A DNA stretch of 5,798 bases, from NCBI GenBank assembly GCA_031290295.1, contig JAITNT010000024.1, positions 1 to 5,798 of the forward strand. Direction: 5' to 3'. This DNA is from Clostridiales bacterium (GTDB lineage Bacteria; Bacillota; Clostridia; Christensenellales; DUVY01). Of the stretch, positions 5,485 to 5,798 are shown in pieces (position 1 is the first letter of the stretch; each line of letters opens with the position of its first letter). A program made the position numbers and the translations under genes. A model generated the notes under the pieces. The model saw only the letters and a program-made list of their open reading frames with translations. It was not told the origin of the DNA and did no database searches.

Positions 5485-5798
5485 TACTGATTAAGGTTTT
5501 TGAGCTTCTTTTGGCTCTTAGACAAATTACGCAGCTTGCGGAGCGCCTTCGCCTCTATCTGCCGTATACGCTCGCGGGTTACGTTAAACACCTTGCCCAC
5601 CTCCTCTAGGGTGCGGGGATGCCCGTCATAAATGCCGTAGCGCAAGCGCAGAACCTGCTGTTCGCGTGCCGTGAGGATTTGAAGCTCGGTACGCACCCTT
5701 TCGCGCACGTCCACGCGCTCCGCCATTTCCGCGGGGCTTACGGCGTTATCGTCGGGTACGAAGTCCCCGAGGTGGCTGTCCTCCTCCTCGCCGATAGG
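5484..5798 (-). CDS. rpoD: RNA polymerase primary sigma factor, C-terminal part (partial)
   Basis: The frame is open from the right edge and encodes the last 104 residues of RpoD/SigA; the rest is outside the window. It opens with [17 protein letters not shown], the conserved region 3.2 sequence (the sigma finger that reaches into the polymerase active site). Region 4.1 follows ([14 protein letters not shown], fragment residues 43-55). Region 4.2 carries the helix-turn-helix that reads the -35 box ([20 protein letters not shown], 63-82). A basic tail, [19 protein letters not shown], ends at TAA. An internal ATG at 5726 could be mistaken for a start, but the conserved upstream residues show that the gene continues past the edge. 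The motif spacing is that of a housekeeping sigma factor rather than a short alternative one. It heads the trmK/zinc-ribbon operon seen here. Confidence 0.96.
   Translation of the reverse strand, partial: PIGEEEDSHLGDFVPDDNAVSPAEMAERVDVRERVRTELQILTAREQQVLRLRYGIYDGHPRTLEEVGKVFNVTRERIRQIEAKALRKLRNLSKSQKKLKNLNQ

Noticed and set aside
5484..5726. A separate short 80-codon sigma-like gene starting at the ATG at 5726
   Set aside because: The 24 codons upstream to the window edge are in frame and encode conserved sigma region 3.2, so this is the tail of full-length rpoD.

Overview
The window looks like a chromosomal segment of an uncultured member of the Bacillota, probably a gut-type clostridial lineage. 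This rests on the run rpoD – trmK – COG1579 zinc-ribbon protein, a Bacillota-style neighbourhood, on strong GGAGG-type ribosome binding sites, and on the GH2 hydrolase, whose sequence type I associate with gut Clostridia. No taxon is read directly from a marker RNA. Every gene I can support lies on the minus strand, so transcription runs from the right edge to the left.

Right part (4102-5798): a compact housekeeping operon. It holds the C-terminal 104 residues of the primary sigma factor RpoD (cut by the window edge), then trmK (tRNA adenine-22 N1-methyltransferase) sharing one base with the rpoD stop codon, then a coiled-coil protein ending in a four-cysteine zinc ribbon. The NIF3-like gene often found between trmK and the zinc-ribbon gene is absent. 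A 10-bp inverted repeat followed by seven T's at 4044-4115 probably ends this operon.

Middle part (412-4101): a two-gene galactoside catabolism unit. A 163-base leader region holds a 6-bp inverted repeat, a strong Shine-Dalgarno/ATG that overlaps a perfect TATAAT, and a possible 13-codon leader ORF whose stop overlaps the GTG start of the next gene. It is followed by a cytoplasmic GH2 beta-galactosidase-type enzyme (778 aa) and, eight bases later, galactokinase (393 aa). The likely flow is cytoplasmic beta-galactoside to galactose (GH2) to galactose-1-phosphate (GalK). No transporter, galT, galE or regulator is in the window.

Left part (1-411): 309 AT-rich bases without a gene, carrying a dispersed repeat-like element (369-402), a hairpin (308-340) and a duplicated leader block. 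At the edge lies the first 34 codons of an ATPase gene (102 down to 1), ending inside a Walker A-like GENEA sequence. It resembles the N-terminus of AAA/OLD-type ATPases of the RecF/SMC-like kind. This is the most interesting lead, because such proteins often belong to defence or DNA repair systems, but almost all of the gene is outside the window. I see no complete undescribed system here.
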